From positions 496,001-560,000 of the forward strand of contig LSRY02000028.1 in NCBI GenBank assembly GCA_001643675.2: a stretch of DNA of 64,000 bases, written 5' to 3'. How positions within the stretch are numbered: position 1 is the first letter of the stretch; every line of letters starts with the position of its first letter. Source of the DNA: Monocercomonoides exilis (Eukaryota > Preaxostyla > Oxymonadida > Polymastigidae). This document shows, one piece after another, positions 1 to 10,936 of this stretch. The notes under the pieces were generated by a model, which did no database searches, was not told the origin of the DNA, and saw nothing but the letters and a program-made list of their open reading frames with translations. The position numbers and the translations under genes were made by a program.

Positions 1-1270
1 AGCTGCGAATGTGTGTGCGGTGTGGCGGAGAGACGGAAGAGAGGTGCCAGACGATGTGGTGAAGATGGCGATGAAGAACAGGCAGTTTGGGAAGAAGTGG
101 AAGGGGAAGACGCCAAAAGGGGCAGGAGGCATTGGAGGCCGGGGAATAGGATGGACGGATGCAAACGAGAGTGGGGAGAAGGCAGATGGAGGAGCGAATA
201 AAACAGAGAAGACTGGCACCGAAAGCGAAGGTGCTAAAAAACAGAAAGCCACTTCGACGGAACAGAAAGAAAAAGGATCGGCCGAGAAGCCGAAGCAAAG
301 GCGATTTGACAAGATGACATTTGTGAAGTCGAATGTTCAGTCGAATGTTGCTTCGTGGATATCAAATGGTTCTGCATTGAACCACCCAATGTACATGATG
401 GATTCAATTCCGGCATCTGCTCCTACTCAACCTAAGGTTATAGAGCAAGAATTGAATAAAGCATTACCAGTGCCAAATAAAGGAGGTCCATCTTCTTCAA
501 ACATCTTCACTTCATCCACTCAACCTGCAGAAAAAGGTGATAACAAGCAAAATCCCTTAAATTCATCGAACATTTTATCCACTTCATCTTCATTTTTATC
601 TGAACAGCATGAGCCATCTTCTTCTACTAATTCAGTATTAACTACACCTCATCCACAACAATCATTCACAATTCCTTCCTTTTCACCTCAAGAACTTTCA
701 TACTCTTCACATTTTTCTTCCTCTTCCTCTTCAAATTCCACAACACCATCATCATCAGTCTCCTCTTCTTTCTCTTACTCCTCCTCTTCCTGCTCGCCTT
801 CTTCTTCATCTTCTTCATTTAGTTCATTTGAGCTTCCTCCTCCGCCCTCGACTGAGGAGGAGTCCAGCCACACGCTCTCTGACTCAGCAGACTGGACTCT
901 TTCTCTCCTCTACCCATCCTTTGTGTCTTCTCTCCATTGCCCGCCTTCAGAGTCCGCTGAGCAGAATGCCCTGTTTTCAATGGAAGACAATCTCTATCGC
1001 AGAGTTCCCCCTCCTCCCAGCCTGCTCGAGTCTGATGCAAAGACCAACGCCATCATCATGTCTCTTCGCTCGCTCCCTGCACAGCCTCGCTCTGGTTCTG
1101 CCTCTGCTTCTTCACCTTCTCCTTCTGCTTTTATTGTGTCAAAGACAAATAGTGCAGCTTCTGCTCCGTTGCCTCTTCCGCAGATGCCTCAGAGTCTGCA
1201 GTCGAGTCTGGAGCAGATCAAGGCATCGCTGGAAGAGAAATCCACGAAGTCAAGATGGGACGTGAAGTAG
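1..1270 (+). CDS. C-terminal part of a DDX42-like DEAD-box RNA helicase (5' end outside the window)
   Basis: The frame is open from the first bases and stops with TAG at 1268-1270, so only the C-terminal ~420 residues are present. The first residues, VPDDVVKMAMKNRQFGKKW, followed by a Gly-rich stretch (GGIGGRGIGW), match the segment just after the helicase core in human DDX42 (VPKELLDLAMQN..., GGGGLGY). The very end, KSRWDVK, resembles the KKSRWDS end of DDX42. Between lies a lineage-style tail rich in Ser, Pro and Gln with no domain I recognise. DDX42 is an ATP-dependent RNA helicase linked to the U2 snRNP and SF3B in the nucleus. No helicase motif is in the window, so the assignment rests on the two short end matches. 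A related family such as Prp5/DDX46 is possible. Confidence 0.65.
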   Translation, partial: AANVCAVWRRDGREVPDDVVKMAMKNRQFGKKWKGKTPKGAGGIGGRGIGWTDANESGEKADGGANKTEKTGTESEGAKKQKATSTEQKEKGSAEKPKQRRFDKMTFVKSNVQSNVASWISNGSALNHPMYMMDSIPASAPTQPKVIEQELNKALPVPNKGGPSSSNIFTSSTQPAEKGDNKQNPLNSSNILSTSSSFLSEQHEPSSSTNSVLTTPHPQQSFTIPSFSPQELSYSSHFSSSSSSNSTTPSSSVSSSFSYSSSSCSPSSSSSSFSSFELPPPPSTEEESSHTLSDSADWTLSLLYPSFVSSLHCPPSESAEQNALFSMEDNLYRRVPPPPSLLESDAKTNAIIMSLRSLPAQPRSGSASASSPSPSAFIVSKTNSAASAPLPLPQMPQSLQSSLEQIKASLEEKSTKSRWDVK

Positions 1271-1753
1271 CCATTTCACATCAGAATTACATCACTTCAT
1301 TTCATTTCACTTCATTTTGTTCCTTTTATGCTCTCATGTTTAATTGTTTTAAATCGAAGAAAGGCTTTTAAAAAATCGAAACAAGAACAAGAGTGTAAAA
1401 AAAATACACATCGAATGTCGCCAATATTTCAGAAAAAAAAGGTGGATAAAAATTGGCAAATGAATTGAAGACAGAATTTGTTGAGTGACACCACAAATTA
1501 ATGTTGTAAATTCCAAAAAAATGCTCTTTTTTAATTTTTTTTTGCAAAACTACTGAAGAAAAATTAAAGAGTGAAGAAAAATGAAAAGTTAAAAAACGCC
1601 AAAATGCATTCAAGGAAAAAAAATCCCAGATTACCCAAATCGAAATGAAGATATCAACAATTAATTAATGAAAGTTAAACATTTCTGATAAAAAAAATTA
1701 GATTTCGCATTTTGTAAAGTTGCAAGAAATTCACAAAAATGTAAACTTCTGCC
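1271..1753. other. AT-rich intergenic spacer between convergent genes
   Basis: There is no supported gene here. The stretch is A/T-rich with several A runs and only short chance frames. It lies between the 3' ends of the helicase gene (+) and the SPRY gene (-), so it should hold both polyadenylation regions. Confidence 0.6.
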
Positions 1754-3681
1754 TTACACTTTGTCCATTGCAATGTCGCATCTGAATGCATTTGGAGGGA
1801 TGTTCGAATAGCTTGAGGTCATCGACAAGGACTTCACATCCACACGTGCCCCGGGTCCGCTTCCAACAGCCTGCAGCAGAAAGCACAATTGTGAATTGGA
1901 TTACATAGATGAACAGAATTCAGGTTTCGATTCATCGTTTGAGGTGTTATGATAACGACAAATGAATAAATGAATAAAAGAGAACATCAGAATAAAAATC
2001 AAATAGTAAAGAAAAATATTGATAAAATGCTGCAAACGTATAATTTGATCACTTTTGGTATTACAGATATTTTGATTGGGATAAGCATGTTATTTCGGAA
2101 GAAGCACGCTGTTCTGTTTATCATGTTAAGCTCAATGCGTATAACATCGCCTGTCATAAATGGATCTACTCGCTCTTCTCTTCCACGTATTTGCAGAATA
2201 CCACTGAGAGGCACAGACACATTCAGTCACGTTCAATCGAATTCAGACGCATACACATTATATGCACGGAATGTGATATAAAGTGCATCAACAAATAGAC
2301 AAACAAAACAAAGAAAAAATAAAAAAAACACTTTGTCACAAAAGCGTACTTTGAAAAAAAATGAAACACACTTGCTTCTGTATTCAACAAATATTTTCTG
2401 ACCTTTTTCGGCTGCACATCCAGTTCCCATCACATCCATTACGAAGCCCAAACCAATAGCAGCTCCTGGTTTTGCATTCGTTTCACCGTTTTCAGACGAA
2501 CATTCAAAGAAAATAGCAATAAGAAGAAATATAAACCATAAACACGTCAATAAAAGGAAAACTGCAAAATAATACAAACCTGTTTGAGGTAGCATTGCTT
2601 TCCATTCAACAATTACAACATTCTCCAAGCAGATGTAATCCAGCAGAACTGTTGACTCTCTTAAGGTGTGGAAGAAAGCAGTCATATCGTTTATAAATAT
2701 GTCAGATGGAGACGAAAACGGAGATTCCAGCCGTGAGTCCTTCAAAAGGTTAATTGCCCCACTCAAATTTGGTTCACACGAATAGGGTGTTAAACCTGAA
2801 GTTGCTGGTGGCATTCCCATGGGATACGAAGGCACCATTGATGATGAAGGCCCACCATACATTCCACCCATCGACCCTGGATATGCTGACGCTACATGAC
2901 CTCCAGCCACTGGCGGAGCACCAATAATATATCCTGTCTGTCCTGGAGGTGTCTGTTGAGTCTTCATATAATCTTCCAGAAATTTCCTCATCTGGTTAAA
3001 CGAATCTGCAAGCATCTTTTGAGTGTTTTGAATTTGCTGTATTTCTTCCTTTAGTCCAGTGATTTGTGCAACAGCAAAATCTCTTAGCTCATTGCACCTC
3101 CGAGCTGTACTCTATCATTATGTCAAATTTTAATATTCATGCAAAAAACGAAAAATAATTATTAAAGAAAAATAAACAATGAAGAAATAAAAGCATGCAT
3201 CTTGATTCTCATATTTTGCCTTTTCTAACATTGCTGTAACTTCTTGCCGTGTGAAAGTTTGTTCAATTTGAGGAGGCTGTATAACTTGATGAACAGATGG
3301 CTGCAAAGTCGAAGAATAAGATGATGGAGAAAGTGTTATCGATGGAGTAAATGTCATAGGTTGAGACGCCGAAGACATTGCAGGGGTTGTGGATATAGCT
3401 GCGGGGACAGGAGGAAGTACTGGTTTTGGAGGCTCCAGTTCCGACGCATGCTGCGGGTACCAATGAGCCTCAAAATACTCGATCACGCGCGTAGCAAAAT
3501 CTGATGCATATTCAGGAGTGGTATTTAAAGCTATCTGAACATCCTGTTTCAGCAGTTCACTTTGCTTTGTCTTAACGTATTTCTGGTAAAATGCAGCTGG
3601 CGTATCAGCCAGCTGCGCTAATCTTTGCAAATTATCATCGCCCACAAATTTTAAATCCAAAGCTGTTCCGGTCCACCACAT
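1754..3681 (-). CDS. SPRY-domain protein with a predicted coiled coil, function unknown
   Basis: Minus-strand exons fit as 3681-3199 (or 3178), 3111-2580, 2465-2372, 2203-2038 and 1870-1754, ending in TAA. The last three junctions keep phase and use clear acceptors (CTCTCAG, TGCTGCAG). The N-terminal exon begins MWWTGTALDLKF and is followed by a Ser/Pro-rich stretch. A helical Q/E-rich segment (LKEEIQQIQNTQ) then suggests a coiled coil, followed by a Gly/Pro/Met-rich linker. The C-terminal exons carry SPRY-like core text: FMTGDVIRIELNMINRT, then FFRNN, then VIPKVIKLYAVGSG. SPRY domains bind protein or peptide partners; the partner here is unknown. The first intron is uncertain: the phase-consistent donors are GC (3198) or GTTTAT (3177). 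The start is the first ATG of a frame that opens just upstream. Similar SPRY text occurs in the F-box gene at 7376-8863. Confidence 0.7.
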
Positions 3682-4108
3682 GAAAATTTTTAACAACGAT
3701 GAATGATCAAAAAATAATGAAATGGGACAGTTTTGCTAATTACTCTCAGCTTCAAAATATTATTCCTTTTTATTTTTATACAAACTTTATTCTATAATTT
3801 CGTGAAAAACAGATGTTGCCCATAATGAATTGATAATAGGAGAAATTTTTGGAAAGTTTATTTCGCATATACAAAGTGTTCGGCTTTTTAACTTTGATAT
3901 ATGCAAGTTACAGAAAAAAAAGAATTGGAAAAGAAAGGGGAGATATACCATAAAAACGGAATATTTTTCCATTTTGACGAAAATTGTTTGCAATTGCTTT
4001 TATTGCTTTTTGAGAAACAAATATATTTTTGAAAATATTTCGCTTAATTTCGTTCTCGAACTTTTAGTGTTCCATTTGCTCGAGGATCATCATATTCTTT
4101 GTTTCACA
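3682..4108. other. Intergenic spacer, divergent promoter region
   Basis: This 427-base stretch lies between the start of the SPRY gene (-) and the predicted start of the endonuclease gene (+). An open plus frame runs through it but its composition looks non-coding (Phe/Ile/Lys-rich). I see no RNA gene or clear promoter motif. Confidence 0.4.
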
Positions 4109-4887
4109 ATGGGAATATCGTCTGAACTGAAATGTAAGAATAGCAAATGCATTGCTTTCTGTTTGTCATTTGAATCGTGTTATTGCGCAGAGAAATTCGG
4201 TTTGATGCGCTTTTTTATTTGTGAGTTAATTGACTTTGATTGATGATTCATGCCTTTTCCTTCAAAAGGAATTGTTAAAGTGACAAATCTTGAACAAAGA
4301 GTTTCCCAGGAACTTGATTGGGGAGAATGTTTCAAAGGCAATCGTTACAGTGTGATGAAAATTGTTATAACATTGATTGGATCAATTTGTTTGCTTGTAC
4401 GCCTAACTTTTAAGAATTATTGAGATGTGCGGTGTACATGGAATTGTTTGAAATAGGATTCTGGATCACAAGCGGGCTCAAATATGGAACGGACTATGTT
4501 GCATACTCTACACACCCTAATCTTTCACATTCGATGTATGCCATCAAATTGATTGATGAAAAAGATTTTGGTTCAATGGATGAAAAACATAATTGTTCAT
4601 TCACTTCTACACTTCTTTCATTGATTGCCACAAGCAGAGTCTGCTTATCTGTGAAAAAATTATGCGTTTTAGCAACTTTCTCACGAATGGTTGCAGCTAC
4701 GCTATTAAACCTCCCCAAAGAGGATCTTGGTGGACTTGTAGCAACACCATTCAGATTTGTGACTGAAGTAAAAAATGAAGCAATTGCAAGCTGCGCAGAT
4801 TCTTCATCTTGCCCTGATTTTGCTTCTTTATCAAAAAGTCTTCCAGAAGTTTACTACATCTTGCTTTCGCTTCCTCGTGGAACATAG
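4109..4887 (+). CDS. tRNA-splicing endonuclease subunit (SEN34/SEN2 family), compact
   Basis: Exons 4109-4133, 4281-4349 and 4415-4887 join in phase, with donors GTAAGA and GTGTGA, giving about 188 residues. The third exon reads LFEIGFWITSGLKYGTDYV, then Y, then LSHSMYAI, then SRVCLSVKKLCVLATF. This is the catalytic-domain order of eukaryotic and archaeal tRNA intron endonucleases: the G-K-[FY]-G-x-D motif, the catalytic Tyr and His, and a C-terminal Lys in the R-x4-(V)KK motif. These enzymes cut the exon-intron junctions of pre-tRNAs. The product is shorter than human TSEN34 or TSEN2 and closer to archaeal EndA length. Whether it is the SEN34 or SEN2 type cannot be settled by eye. The first two exons and the start are the least certain part. 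The C-terminal ~60 residues after KKLCVLATF do not resemble the usual ending. Confidence 0.65.
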
Positions 4888-5141
4888 CGCTTTTGTTTGT
4901 AACTTCTCTTTATCGTTGAGATTAATGAATGGAAGAAACAAATTAGTTGGACAAAATGGGACGTATCTTCGAATGCAAAGGAACAAAAATCAAGAATTAA
5001 TTTTGGTGAAAGACATTGACAAAATATGTGTCTTTCATTCAAATGAATTGGAAGTGAAATGTGCAGAAGGAAAAAAAAGAATTAAAAAATAGAAAGAAAA
5101 GTTTTGTAAGGTAAATACTTAATTTGCCGCAGCGTTTCGGT

Positions 5142-7025
5142 TTAGTATGCTCTTGCCACATAGACCCAGCACTTAGCTGGCTTTCCAGAAGCAACGCATT
5201 TTGTCCCTTCAGGCGGGGGAGCATCGGCAATGCTGTATCCTCTCACCTCCAGTCCTGTCTCTTCCCTGATGCGCTTGTCCCCAGCACAAGCATCAGGATC
5301 GTGCAGATCCATAAATGGAACACGGAACACACAAGGCTTGGACAGATCGTCCTTTTGAAAGGCAGCCTTCAAGGTATCCAACGAGAACTCTCCTTTTGCG
5401 AAATCAACTGAAGGGAACTTCTCCAGATGGCGGTCGTGCCACTCCACAGCTTTTGCGAACAGCTGATGATGGAAAGCGACAAACTTTGCCTTGATTGTGT
5501 TCACAAGCTCGTCCACTTTGACAGACACTTTTTGCTCTTTTGTCTCATTTCGCAAGACGCACATCACACTCGACTCTGTCATGTCCCTTGGACCGATCTC
5601 CAAACGGCATGGGACACCTTTCATTTCCCAATAGAAGAATCTGTTAAAATATTGTTAAGACAAAGAAGGCAGCAAACACAAATAAAATAGAGGGAAAAAA
5701 GATATGAAAATGAAATGTGTTTTTTATAGCAAAGGGAAAAAAATTGAAGCAAACTTTGGTCCAGGCTTTCCGGGGCCATCATCAATTTTTGTTCTGAACG
5801 ACCCTTCTTCACGAAGCACTTTGTCCACCTTGTTCACAAATTCCATGAGAGGTGCGTCCACCTCTTCCTTTCCCTTCAAGATGGGAACAAGCACAATTTG
5901 TGTTGGCGCAAGCTGTGGAGGAAGAACCAATCCGTGTTCATCTCCGTGGGTGATGATAACACTTGCCAACCCTCGAGTTGAGATACCAGCACAATTCATG
6001 TATGCATATGCCATTCCGTCAGGAAGTGTTTGTGCACTCGACGCTGCTGGTGCGGGTTCAGCGGATGTTGAAGAAGAAGAAGACGTTGATGACGATGACA
6101 CTTCTTCTGATTTCTCCTCATTTGCTTGTCCAGCTTCTGCTTTCTGTTCTCCTTCTTTCGGTTCTCCTTTTTGTTCTCCTTCTTTTCCTTTTTGTTTTTT
6201 CTCTTTTTTCTGTTTTTCCTTTTTTGGTGGCTTTGAGGACGAAGCCTTTGCAGCGCTTTCTGATTCCTTTGTGGAGAAAGTCACACCATAAATCTTTGAG
6301 AAACCTTGACCAAGGAAATGGAACGATGCAGCTTGCAGGACTCTTCCGGTTGGTGTGATCACATCAATCACATCTGTGTACTCTGCACCAGGGAATGTAT
6401 CCCACGGAGGTCTGCGGATATGCAGCCCTGGAACTCCCATGATTTCTTCGAACACACGGCGATATGAGGCGGAATACTGCCTGCATTGAGCTTCACATTC
6501 CTCGGCTGTTGCAAAGCAGCAATGAGCTTCATTCCAGTAAATTTCTCTTGCTCGGATCAACGGGAGTGTGTCCTTTGTCTCGCATCTGAACACTTGACAC
6601 GACTGATGGACTTTAATTGGCAAATCGCGATACGACTGAACCCAGTTGGCAAATGTGGAATACATAATTGTTTCAGAGGTTGGCCGGAGCGCCAAGCGAG
6701 GCACCAAATCTGATGATCCTCCCTTTGTCACCCAGAACACTTCAGGAGCAAACCCAGCCAAATGATCAGTTTCTCTTGCTAACAACGTCTCTGGAATCAA
6801 GGTTGGGAACTGTGCATAAGATATTCCTTGCTGTGTCCATTCTTTTTCAACAGCTTGCATGAGTGCTGTATGCATAAAGCAGCCATATGGTGGCATGACA
6901 GTGATTCCTTTCATTGTTGTTCGCTTGTCAATGATGTCTGCCAGCTGGAGAATCTCTTCGTACCATTCTGGAAAGTTATTGTATTTGTCAATGTGAAAAG
7001 TTAGATCTGCGCGCTTTGCTGCCAT
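5142..7025 (-). CDS. Prolyl-tRNA synthetase, archaeal/eukaryotic type
   Basis: Two exons, 7025-5755 and 5640-5142, join across one intron (donor GTTTGC, acceptor TTAACAG) to give about 589 residues. The joined text PGPKFFYWEMKGVPCRLE is the conserved synthetase segment, which confirms the junction. The enzyme charges tRNA-Pro with proline in the cytosol. The class II core is visible: PTSETIMY and the REIYWNEAH region near motif 2, and STRGLASVIITHGDEHGLVL as motif 3. The protein ends in ...CWVYVARAY; a C-terminal Tyr is typical of the archaeal/eukaryotic form. A Lys/Glu then Ser-rich insertion at about residues 250-340 splits the catalytic core before motif 3. No EPRS-style fusion is present. 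The start is the ATG before AAKRADLTF, close to the usual N-terminus. About 250 bases without a supported gene separate its 3' end from the endonuclease gene. Confidence 0.95.
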
Positions 7026-7375
7026 ACTCCTTTGAAAAATACGAAAAGAAGGAGAAAAAATCGTGAAATGGGAGGTATTTGAATAATAATGGGATAATAT
7101 ATGATCTTTGAAATTGTTTCAAAAAATGTTATCATTTTGACAATAAAAATATTGAATGGACAAATGCATTTTCTATTTTTTGCCATAAATTAAACAGGAT
7201 TAGACAGTAATTGTTGAACGGATTATAAAAAAAAAAAAAAAAAAAAAAATTATATTCTTCCAATATTGAAGGATGCACTCTTGCAAGGGTCAAAGACATT
7301 GCTACTGATACTGATTTTCATAAATCAGTGAAATTCTTTGTTTCTATAGCTGTATCAAACAGGCAATTTGGATGT
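7026..7375. other. Intergenic spacer with a 23-base A run
   Basis: This 350-base AT-rich stretch lies between the ProRS start and the end of the F-box gene. It contains an uninterrupted A run at about 7227-7249. No gene or RNA is seen. Confidence 0.6.
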
Positions 7376-8863
7376 TCAAGATGGCAGAGGATCAAAATCA
7401 AATTCAATGGAATCATTATCAAAAAGCAACGAAACAGCAGGAAACCAGAAGAGATTTGATTGAGCGCATATAGTCGAAGAAAGAGAAGACGAAGAAGAAT
7501 TAGAAGTTGTTGAAGAAGTGGTAGAAAAAGCAATATCTTTTGTTCTATGATGTGGTTGAGGAGATGAAAAATCATCAGTTTCAGTGAATGAAGATGGATT
7601 AAAGAATTGCTCAGATATTTGCTCTTTTGTGTGTTGTGAAGCATTAAAATTAAGATTGACCGATAGAACATGAACACGATTAATGGAGAAAGAAATGATG
7701 TTCTGAAGAAGATTCAAAGTAATTGTGATGACATCCCCTTCTTCAAACCCTCCACAAACAGGCACAGACTAAAAGAAATGCAAATATTAAGAAGAAGAAG
7801 AAAATAAAAAAAACTTTGCAAATAACAGGAAGATTATCAATTGATACCTTTTCTCCGATGTAGAGACGTCCGCTTTGATTTAGCGCGATGCTGTGGGGCT
7901 GCGATGCTAGCCATACACGTGGGTTAAACGAAGAAAAAGCAGGATCAGATAACTTCTGTTGAAAAGATGCTGGAGCTGTTTCCTTGTATCGATTGAAACG
8001 TTCAAGCGGAGAAATGGTTGGGAGAGAGGAAAGATGAGTTTCAAGAGCTTCGTCAAGAGAAAAAGCGCAGACACCAATCAGAACGTCAGTTGAATGCATT
8101 GAACGTACTTCAACCTTGAACACAACAAAAACAACGATAAATAAATGCGAATATTTTAAAAAAGAAAAATAGAGCAATTTCACAAATAAAATTTTATACC
8201 TCCCATGTTCGGCACTCATTCCAGTACGGTCTAATACACAAAAAACAAAGATTATCTCTTGGGATAGCTTTTTGTTCTGATGAGGACGAAGAAGCAGATT
8301 GAGTGTTTCCTTCCATAAGCGGGGAATGAAGAGATACTCTGTGAAAAAAGTTTGAAAAAGATATATTTCCATGAGTTGTGGTATCCGGCCAAATGTAATC
8401 TATCCGCATAAGTTAAAAAAATTGTTTTAGAAGAAAAATTTAAAATGCGCGTTTATATTTGTTAACAATCAAATAAATCCTAATACTTTGCATCTTTCGA
8501 GCGAATAAAAGCCATGACTGATGACATTTTCGAAAAAAGACACTTGGATAAACAAATTGATCAAAATATTCCTTTTTCGTATGGAGCCCAGAAGAATTTG
8601 GAGTTGTATGTGTGACAAGGGTTTTAATAAAGTCATCTGACCAACAATCAAAATGGCGCATATTTACAAGCTTCCAAAATCCTTCTGAACGAAGAATACG
8701 AGAAAAACGACGACATGTCAAGAAAAGTGCACGCAAATCATCAAAGGTTCTAAATTTATATTTTTGAAATATTAATATAATAGCATGTTGTTTAAGAAAC
8801 AAACAAGAAAGAAAAAACCAATGCAACAATTTCATTTGGAAGAATTTGAAAGTTTTGTTCCAT
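7376..8863 (-). CDS. F-box protein with a C-terminal SPRY-like domain
   Basis: Five exons (8863-8805, 8749-8487, 8399-8200, 8114-7848, 7768-7376) join in phase throughout and give about 393 residues. The N-terminus is a textbook F-box once the first intron is removed: ILPNEIVALVFSFL, then TFDDLRALFLTCRRF, then SEGFWKLV. F-box proteins recruit substrates to SKP1-cullin ubiquitin ligases. The middle carries hydrophilic, Ser-rich text. The last two exons carry SPRY-like signatures: SIALNQSGRLYIGEK and GFEEGDVITITLNLLQN. The likely job is therefore substrate choice by the SPRY domain, which is inference. The gene is divergent from ZMYND12 with only 101 bases between the two ATGs. The donors GTATTA, GTATAA and GTATCA differ from the GTTTG type common in this window. 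Confidence 0.8.
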
Positions 8864-8964
8864 TTATTGCTAAAACTTTATTAAGGAATATTCTTGAATA
8901 TTCAATTCACTTCTTTTGAATATCTTTAAAACAGTTTTATAAAAACAATATTTCTTTACAGAAA

Positions 8965-10622
8965 ATGTCTGAACTCGTTCCCATTAAAATGACTCAACGG
9001 TTTGGTTCAATCGATTACAACGTTGTTAATACACTTGCAAAACCTCGAAAGCAAAAAAATGAATGTGAAATGTGCGGAAAAACAGGACTTCTGCAATGTC
9101 CTAATTGTAGAGTAACTTATTACTGGTTTGGAGCATTTTTCAAAATTTCTTAATTCGACAATTTTTATGAATATTTCAGCACTGGAGATCATGCGTTAAT
9201 TGATCAATTAGGAATTCATACAAGTATATGTCCGTTACTTAAACAAATTCGTACTCCTGTGGCGGTAATGGGTTCAGAACGTGATAGATTGAAAAGAGAG
9301 CATCAAAAGCACAAAATCATGGTACATTTCAGTTTTTTTCGTGAATTTTTAATACATTATCATGCTCGTAGTTAACTGTTATCGAAACGAGCAAACGCGA
9401 AGCAATGAAGCATTTGGTGGCAAATGAGTTTCAATTAGCTATGGCAGGAGCTCTTCAAGCCCAACGACATTCAATTGAATTATTCGGAGCAGACAGAACG
9501 GAGCTTGTACCAGCTTATCTTCTTCTTGCTGAAGCTAGCATGGGATTGGAATCATACGCACAAGCAGAAGGATATCTTGCAAAAGCACGATACAACGTAT
9601 TGGAGCATCCAGATTGCTCTAACACACTTCGCTCACGTTTACATCGTGCATGGGGACGTTTAATGCTTGTAACAGGAAGAGTTGATGAAGCGCGACAAGA
9701 GCTTGCAGAAGATGTATTCTTTTCTTATTTGTTTCTGTTTCACACAAATTAAATTTACTCATTATTGTTTTTAATCTTGAATATATTACTTATTATTTCA
9801 AACGCGATCCTTTTAAATACTGTAACACGTTAAGATTTATTATTCAAGCGTTGATTGCAATCCAGATCATATCGAAACTACACCTGGATATTTCCATTTG
9901 GCAAACACATTTATTGCTACAAAGCAAACTGAAATAGCTTCACGCATATATGATAAAGTTGTGACAATTTGGCAGAAGTTTTTGAGCGAATCACTTCGAC
10001 GGATTTTGGAGGCATCCCCAACAGCTGCTGGCTCGTCTTCAGACGCCTTAAAAAAGAGAAAGGAAGGACAAAAGAAGAAGAAGAAGAAGGAACCAGAAGC
10101 AAAAGGAAAGAAACAAGGCGAAGCAGCAGAAGGAGAAGAAGAGGCAAAAGAGGAAGAGGAAGAGGAAGAAGATGATATGGATTATGAAGAGCTTCTTGGT
10201 TTGCTACCTTTAGTTTATTTAATGCACTTATTATCTCCTTTTATGAAACAATTTAACGTTCATTTTCCATATATATAAATATATATATATGATATGTCAT
10301 GTCTAACAAAATTAACGAAATTATGCAATTTATGCAATTTGTTCAATTCATTCGATATTGCCAATATGCAGAGGATACTCAAGTTTCTGAGACTTTAGGC
10401 ACAATGACACGAATCGCTCAATTTCGCGAAGAAACAAGCGGGTCTTCTTCGGCCGCTGCAGCCCAAACGCGAAGAGTGATGGGATTGCTTTATTTGTATG
10501 GTGGGAATGGGGAAGAAGCAGCAAAAGAGCTGGAGAAAGCATTTAACATTTACAGAGATTTATATGGAGAGGAATGCCCAGAGTGCATATCCATCAGAGA
10601 AGAAATGGACAGCTATCTTTGA
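8965..10622 (+). CDS. ZMYND12: MYND zinc-finger / TPR protein, ZMYND12 homologue (ciliary)
   Basis: Exons 8965-9125, 9180-9321, 9372-9713, 9835-10198 and 10372-10622 join in phase to give 419 residues. A MYND zinc finger lies at about residues 34-71: Cys34, Cys37, Cys45, Cys48, Cys54, His58, His67 and Cys71. The following helical repeats contain TELVPAYLLLAEASMGLE and DHIETTPGYFHLANTF, which closely match human ZMYND12 (VELVPAYLLLAEASLGLG, GGYFHLANIF). ZMYND12 is an axonemal protein reported in sperm flagella and in trypanosomes (TAX-1). Exon 4 has a Lys-rich then Glu-rich insertion at about residues 255-335 that I do not recall in the animal protein. The next gene downstream is BBS7, also ciliary. 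The start ATG is the first one in the frame and is supported by the close upstream divergent gene. Confidence 0.9.
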
Positions 10623-10936
10623 AGAGCTAAGCAAATGTTTTATGAAAATCAGAAATATTTAGTACATTGTCTTTTCACATACATTTCAAATTCTTATTTT
10701 GTTGGAAATTATGTAAATTTTCTGTTGCAAATACTTTTTTTAATTCATTTGAATTCATTTCATTTTCACGCTTTGAATGGGACAAATAGAAAATAATAAC
10801 GAAATAATTAGACTATTTTTTTTAAAAATTACCATTCAATGTGGTATTAAATCCAGTTCAATTTATTGAAGCAAAAGTGCTATGTATTATGGGTGTGTTT
10901 GAACTCCTTATTTCTTTTTGGGATTACTGCTTAGAA
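10623..10936. other. AT-rich intergenic spacer
   Basis: This 314-base stretch lies between ZMYND12 and BBS7, which are on the same strand. It probably holds the terminator of the first and the promoter of the second. No gene is seen. An open plus frame joins BBS7 from upstream, but its text does not look like BBS7. Confidence 0.5.

Noticed and set aside
2465-2580. Membrane-spanning segment in the SPRY gene (unspliced hydrophobic text)
   Set aside because: The hydrophobic stretch lies exactly between an in-phase GTTTGT donor and a CCAG acceptor and interrupts a soluble SPRY domain, so it is most likely an intron.
3830-4243. Plus-strand open frame of 137 codons before the endonuclease gene
   Set aside because: The composition is Phe/Ile/Lys-rich with no domain. 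Only the small exon at 4109-4133 fits in phase with the downstream gene.
4775-5092. Plus-strand open frame overlapping the end of the endonuclease gene
   Set aside because: It lies in a different frame from the homologous text and has no recognisable domain; it appears to be read-through of intergenic sequence.
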